DNA from: an uncultured Methanobrevibacter sp.
GTDB lineage: Archaea; Methanobacteriota; Methanobacteria; Methanobacteriales; Methanobacteriaceae
Assembly (NCBI RefSeq): GCF_900316895.1
Contig: NZ_ONER01000072.1
Location: 1 to 7,464 of the forward strand
Reading direction: 5' to 3'
Length of the DNA: 7,464 nucleotides
Shown here: positions 5,376 to 7,464 of the stretch, piece after piece
How positions within the stretch are numbered: the first letter of the stretch is position 1
Layout: every line of letters begins with the position of its first letter
Program-made: the position numbers and the translations under genes
Notes under the pieces: model-generated
What the model saw: only the letters and a program-made list of their open reading frames with translations
The model's database searches: none
What the model was told of the DNA's origin: nothing

Positions 5376-6284
5376 TTAAGAGGTGTTAAAGATTTTATCC
5401 CTGATGACTGAAAAGAGGGACTGATTTTCAAAAATGTAATCTCCAACATGCAGCTTGTCAGGGTTTTCGGGAATTTCTGACGGCGGATAGTACTCATTAT
5501 TGAAATAGAAATAGGTAACAATTTCTGAAGTGTTCAAACCGACATTATGGCCGTTGTCATTAGTCACATAAATATTTACACCATATTTTTTCCCATCATC
5601 AGTGTCCTGCAGCTTATAATCATAGGAATAAAGATTACGCCTATTTGTACCTGATTTCTCATAGGAACAGATTTTAACGACAGCATCAACAGGATCTTTT
5701 GCATAATCAGTATAGTTTCCTGTGCTAAAGCCGTAATACTCATTCGGAACAACTAAAAAATCGCCGGGGCTTAAATTACCCATCAAGACGGTTTCATTAT
5801 ATACCACACCGTATCTTCCATCAGGGGCCTTGATGAAGAAATGGCCATAACCGTAATTTTTAAAGATTTTTTGAATCTTTTTGAGGGAATCTGATGAAAT
5901 ATTTTTAGAGGAAAGCATTTCACAGGCAATATTCTCCATATCCCTGGTTTCAGTGTCATTTGAAGAGTCTCCACCATGGCTTGCAATCCATCCGTCTTCT
6001 GTAATCATTGCATGAATGAAATGAAAATCAGGATCATCTATCTCCTGTACAATAATTTCCTCATCATTCAGGTTATCATTATGTATAAGCACCCCGTCTT
6101 CACCGAGTTCGGCATCTTGTCTGAAAGCAAAAACAGTTTCATTTTTTTCCTGAATGGCAAATGAACAGCATTGAAAATGTGATTCATTGAAATCTGAATC
6201 AAAATCAGCCTCACCTGCACATATTGTCGCACCGGACAGACAAACAATGAAGCATGCCAACAGGAATATTTTCTTGAAATTCAT
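5376..6284 (-). CDS. Exported putative Ntn-hydrolase (choloylglycine hydrolase / C45-like)
   Basis: A 302-residue protein with a signal peptide (KK at 4-5, hydrophobic 6-20). The mature part fits the pattern of N-terminal-nucleophile cysteine hydrolases. A Cys pair at C39-C40 is followed 15-16 residues later by FRQD (R55, D57), as in bile salt hydrolases where the nucleophile Cys is followed about 16 residues later by the Arg of GRxxD. Further on come GHFFIKAPDGRYGVVY (147-162) and VVPNEY (178-183, N181), which resemble the 'aD.dG...vE ... TNH' segments of C45 acyltransferases. Family members act on amide bonds such as bile-acid or penicillin amides; the substrate here is unknown. A short propeptide (about 23-38) would have to be removed to free the Cys. 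A TATA box lies at 6326-6335. Several N-X-S/T sequons suit a surface protein. The assignment is an inference by motif. Confidence 0.72.
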   Translation of the reverse strand: MNFKKIFLLACFIVCLSGATICAGEADFDSDFNESHFQCCSFAIQEKNETVFAFRQDAELGEDGVLIHNDNLNDEEIIVQEIDDPDFHFIHAMITEDGWIASHGGDSSNDTETRDMENIACEMLSSKNISSDSLKKIQKIFKNYGYGHFFIKAPDGRYGVVYNETVLMGNLSPGDFLVVPNEYYGFSTGNYTDYAKDPVDAVVKICSYEKSGTNRRNLYSYDYKLQDTDDGKKYGVNIYVTNDNGHNVGLNTSEIVTYFYFNNEYYPPSEIPENPDKLHVGDYIFENQSLFSVIRDKIFNTS

Positions 6285-6325
6285 ATTATACCCTAATTTC
6301 TTTACTACATATATTTCATTAATTT

Positions 6326-6335
6326 GTTATATAAC
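6326..6335 (-). promoter_or_regulatory. TATA box of the exported hydrolase-like gene
   Basis: GTTATATAAC is a palindromic TATA element about 42 bases before the minus-strand ATG. It predicts a transcript start near 6303 and a leader of about 20 bases containing AGGGT before ATG. The SD is weaker than at neighbouring genes, so modest expression is likely. Confidence 0.4.
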
Positions 6336-6472
6336 ATTTCCTAAAATTGAAAACGCTTTTAAAAAAAACTTTTGAAAGAGTGCATTTCAAAGGCAAATTA
6401 TTAAATATCAAACAAACAAATAGTAATATTAGCAATTATAAATAATTGTTAAAAAATTTAGGTGAAAAAAAC

Positions 6473-6874
6473 ATGAATAAAAAAATATTAGCCTGTTTAT
6501 TATTAATTGCTGCAGTCGCATCTGTAGGAATAGTTGCTGCTGAAGCAAGCCAAATCAACTTGCCAGACGGATATCAAATCGATGCAGCTCAAACCATCGA
6601 AAACGCAACAACCCAACTCTTTGGTATTGATTGTGAATACAACCGTGTGGTAATGGTAAACGGCGACAAAAACATCACCGTCGATACTTTCTTCCCAGAT
6701 ACTGAAATTACCTTAACTCCTCAAGGTGGATCAGTAATGAAAAACATTACTGGTAAAGAAGGTCTCTATCAAGAAAAAGACGGACGTTTCATCTTCATTT
6801 ACTCAGACAATGATCAGTTTGTACAAGTTGATGCACCTGATGCAAAAGTAATTGAAGAAATTGTCGGAAAATAG
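6473..6874 (+). CDS. Small exported protein, unknown function
   Basis: The start is ATG 6473, eight bases after GGTGA; an upstream TTG in frame at 6446 precedes the ribosome binding site and is rejected. The 133-residue product has a textbook signal peptide (MNKK, hydrophobic 5-21, then VAAEA near 21-25). The mature part of about 108 residues begins with INLPDGYQ and should be mostly beta strand, ending in a short helix (122-132). N-X-T sequons occur at N44, N67 and N91, and there is one cysteine (C54). The domain's size and order of strands resemble the acidic exported protein at 4808. A strong hairpin terminator follows. The promoter is not clear; an AT-rich element near 6397-6409 is the best candidate. 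Function is unknown. Confidence 0.8.
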   Translation: MNKKILACLLLIAAVASVGIVAAEASQINLPDGYQIDAAQTIENATTQLFGIDCEYNRVVMVNGDKNITVDTFFPDTEITLTPQGGSVMKNITGKEGLYQEKDGRFIFIYSDNDQFVQVDAPDAKVIEEIVGK

Positions 6875-6887
6875 ATTTAAACATTTA

Positions 6888-6929
6888 TTGTTAGGTAAGT
6901 GATTTTACCTAACAAACTATTCTTTTTTT
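6888..6929 (+). terminator. Strong hairpin plus T-tract terminator
   Basis: TTGTTAGGTAA (6888-6898) and TTACCTAACAA (6905-6915) form a perfect 11-base stem with a 6-base loop. A run of seven T follows at 6923-6929. It begins 14 bases after the stop of the exported protein gene and looks like a bacterial intrinsic terminator. Confidence 0.8.
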
Positions 6930-6950
6930 AATTGAAAAACATCCTCATCG

Positions 6951-6963
6951 AAAGACTTATATC
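6951..6963 (+). promoter_or_regulatory. BRE/TATA promoter of the ThiS/MoaD-like gene
   Basis: AAAGACTTATATC, preceded by CG, has the same layout as the promoter at 4711 (purine-rich BRE, then a TATA core). It predicts a transcript start near 6987 and a leader of about 50 bases. That leader contains a five-codon ATG frame at 7010-7027. Confidence 0.5.
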
Positions 6964-7036
6964 TGCAAAAAATAATATAACAATTGTTAATTTTTTAGGG
7001 AAACATTAAATGAAAACCCCCGAATGAAGTGATATC

Positions 7037-7240
7037 ATGAGTTTCAATCTTAAGTTTAAGGACATCGATGAAGAAAGGCAACTGAACGGAGAAGAATACA
7101 CCATAAGCGATTTGATAAAAGAGCTTGGCCTATCCGCACAGACAGTGGTGGCAAAGCAAAACGGCGAACTGGCCATTGAAGAGACAAGGATAAACGACGG
7201 CGATGAGATAAGACTGGTTCAAATCATCTATGGAGGATAA
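7037..7240 (+). CDS. ThiS/MoaD-family ubiquitin-like sulfur carrier
   Basis: A 67-residue beta-grasp protein of the usual size for this family. The middle reads VVAKQNGELAIEE (37-49), matching the family's 'vvvkvNgeivpre', followed by INDGDEIRLVQIIYGG, matching 'lkdGDeieii..v.GG'. The C-terminal Gly-Gly is free, as needed for adenylation by an E1-like enzyme and conversion to a thiocarboxylate. Such carriers donate sulfur for molybdopterin, thiamine or tRNA 2-thiolation, or become protein tags (SAMPs) in archaea. The short size and simple GG end favour a tRNA-thiolation or SAMP-type role, but this is not decided by the sequence. AGTGAT three bases before ATG sets the start. The broken gene 16 bases downstream was probably cotranscribed. 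Confidence 0.88.
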   Translation: MSFNLKFKDIDEERQLNGEEYTISDLIKELGLSAQTVVAKQNGELAIEETRINDGDEIRLVQIIYGG

Positions 7241-7256
7241 GACCGGGAGTGATTTC

Positions 7257-7373
7257 ATGGCAGAGAAGAGAACCTATACGTTACTCATAACAAAGGGAAA
7301 CGACCCCGACGGCCAATACGATTTTTATCAAATTAGTGAAAGAATACTCCGACCTCTTTTAGGTCGGAGATGA
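7257..7373 (+). pseudogene. Truncated gene downstream of the sulfur carrier (N-terminal fragment)
   Basis: An excellent start signal (GGGAGTGAT, three bases before ATG) begins a 38-codon frame. The first 23 residues, to about DGQYDF, look native: GC-rich codons like the gene before it, and a beta-strand-like YTLLITKGN at 7-15. After about 7321 the composition turns AT-rich and the frame passes into a symmetric palindrome, ending at TGA 7371-7373 inside it. The last 15 residues therefore come from foreign DNA. The original gene is lost from the window, so the product is not known; a DsrE-like sulfur-transfer protein would fit the strand pattern and neighbour but is speculation. It was probably cotranscribed with the sulfur carrier. 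A short intact protein is a less likely alternative. Confidence 0.55.
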
Positions 7374-7380
7374 ATTTCAC
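7336..7380 (+). mobile_element. 45-base symmetric palindrome, IS200/IS605-type right end or remnant
   Basis: The sequence folds as GTGAAA (7336-7341), a 5-base bulge, CTCCGACCT (7347-7355), a 5-base loop (CTTTT), AGGTCGGAG (7361-7369), a 5-base bulge, and TTTCAC (7375-7380). The arms pair perfectly: 9 bases inside and 6 outside. The order 'GAAT, stem-loop, GA-rich, TTCAC' resembles the right end and guide-RNA scaffold end of TnpB-bearing IS200/IS605 elements, such as ISDra2 where the hairpin is followed by GAGGTTCAA. No TnpA or TnpB gene is visible, so it would be a remnant or a short non-autonomous copy. It interrupts the gene starting at 7257. Not a standard terminator: no T-run follows directly. 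Confidence 0.45.
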
Positions 7381-7464
7381 AAAAAAGACACAGAGTCATT
7401 TTTTTCAATCAATATTTTTTGAATAATTACTTTTCAAATGCTCTCTCACTTTGTTTATATAATT

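Noticed and set aside
6446..6472. TTG start upstream of the small exported protein
   Set aside because: It lies before the GGTGA site and would place charged residues ahead of the signal peptide; ATG 6473 gives a normal one.
7010..7027. Five-codon frame MKTPE in the leader of the sulfur carrier gene
   Set aside because: It is too short to judge. A regulatory role is possible but nothing else in the sequence supports it.
1..7464. CRISPR array, tRNA or rRNA genes, complete insertion sequence
   Set aside because: No regularly spaced repeats, cloverleaf-like segments, conserved rRNA stretches or transposase-like frames were seen on either strand.
7381..7464. Possible continuation of the broken gene after the palindrome
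   Set aside because: The sequence is AT-rich with stops in all frames and no coding character. TTTATATA at the very end may belong to a promoter for a gene beyond the window.

Overview
The window looks like chromosomal DNA of a low-GC methanogenic archaeon of the Methanobacteriales, most like Methanobrevibacter. The clues are archaeal start signals (GGTGAT-type Shine-Dalgarno 3-8 bases before ATG), TTTATATA-type TATA boxes with purine-rich BRE elements, a histone-fold protein, small exported proteins rich in N-X-T sequons, a very AT-rich intergenic background and a ThiS/MoaD-like ubiquitin-fold protein. The genus is an inference; no rRNA or tRNA gene is present.

Left part (1-2113), all on the minus strand. 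A zinc-ribbon protein runs off the left edge. Just upstream of it, probably in the same operon, is a divergent histone-fold protein with a C-terminal coiled coil. A second unit encodes a cysteine-rich putative metal-binding protein and an overlapping 67-residue acidic protein, with a long leader full of repeats. A third gene encodes a membrane-anchored, Asn/Thr/Ser-rich surface protein.

Middle part (2234-4498). An AT-rich plus-strand gene encodes an unusual three-part enzyme: exonuclease III-type AP endonuclease, zinc ribbon, and a C-terminal HAD-like domain resembling the 3'-phosphatase half of T4 polynucleotide kinase, with degenerate catalytic positions. A much more GC-rich macro-domain gene follows after about 15 bases and may be cotranscribed. 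The pair suggests DNA-end or ADP-ribose metabolism, but its sharp compositional break suggests different origins. An SseB-like protein gene lies convergently downstream.

Right part (4808-6874). Three genes for exported proteins follow: a small acidic one, a larger minus-strand one that I read as an N-terminal-nucleophile (choloylglycine hydrolase/C45-like) hydrolase relative, and another small one. Clear hairpin terminators and promoters separate them.

Right edge (7037-7464). A ThiS/MoaD-like carrier ending in Gly-Gly is followed by the start of a second gene. That gene's native-looking reading stops after about 23 codons in a striking 45-base symmetric palindrome resembling the right end of an IS200/IS605-type (TnpB) element. 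This looks like a gene broken by a mobile-element remnant. No CRISPR array, complete insertion sequence, tRNA or rRNA was seen.
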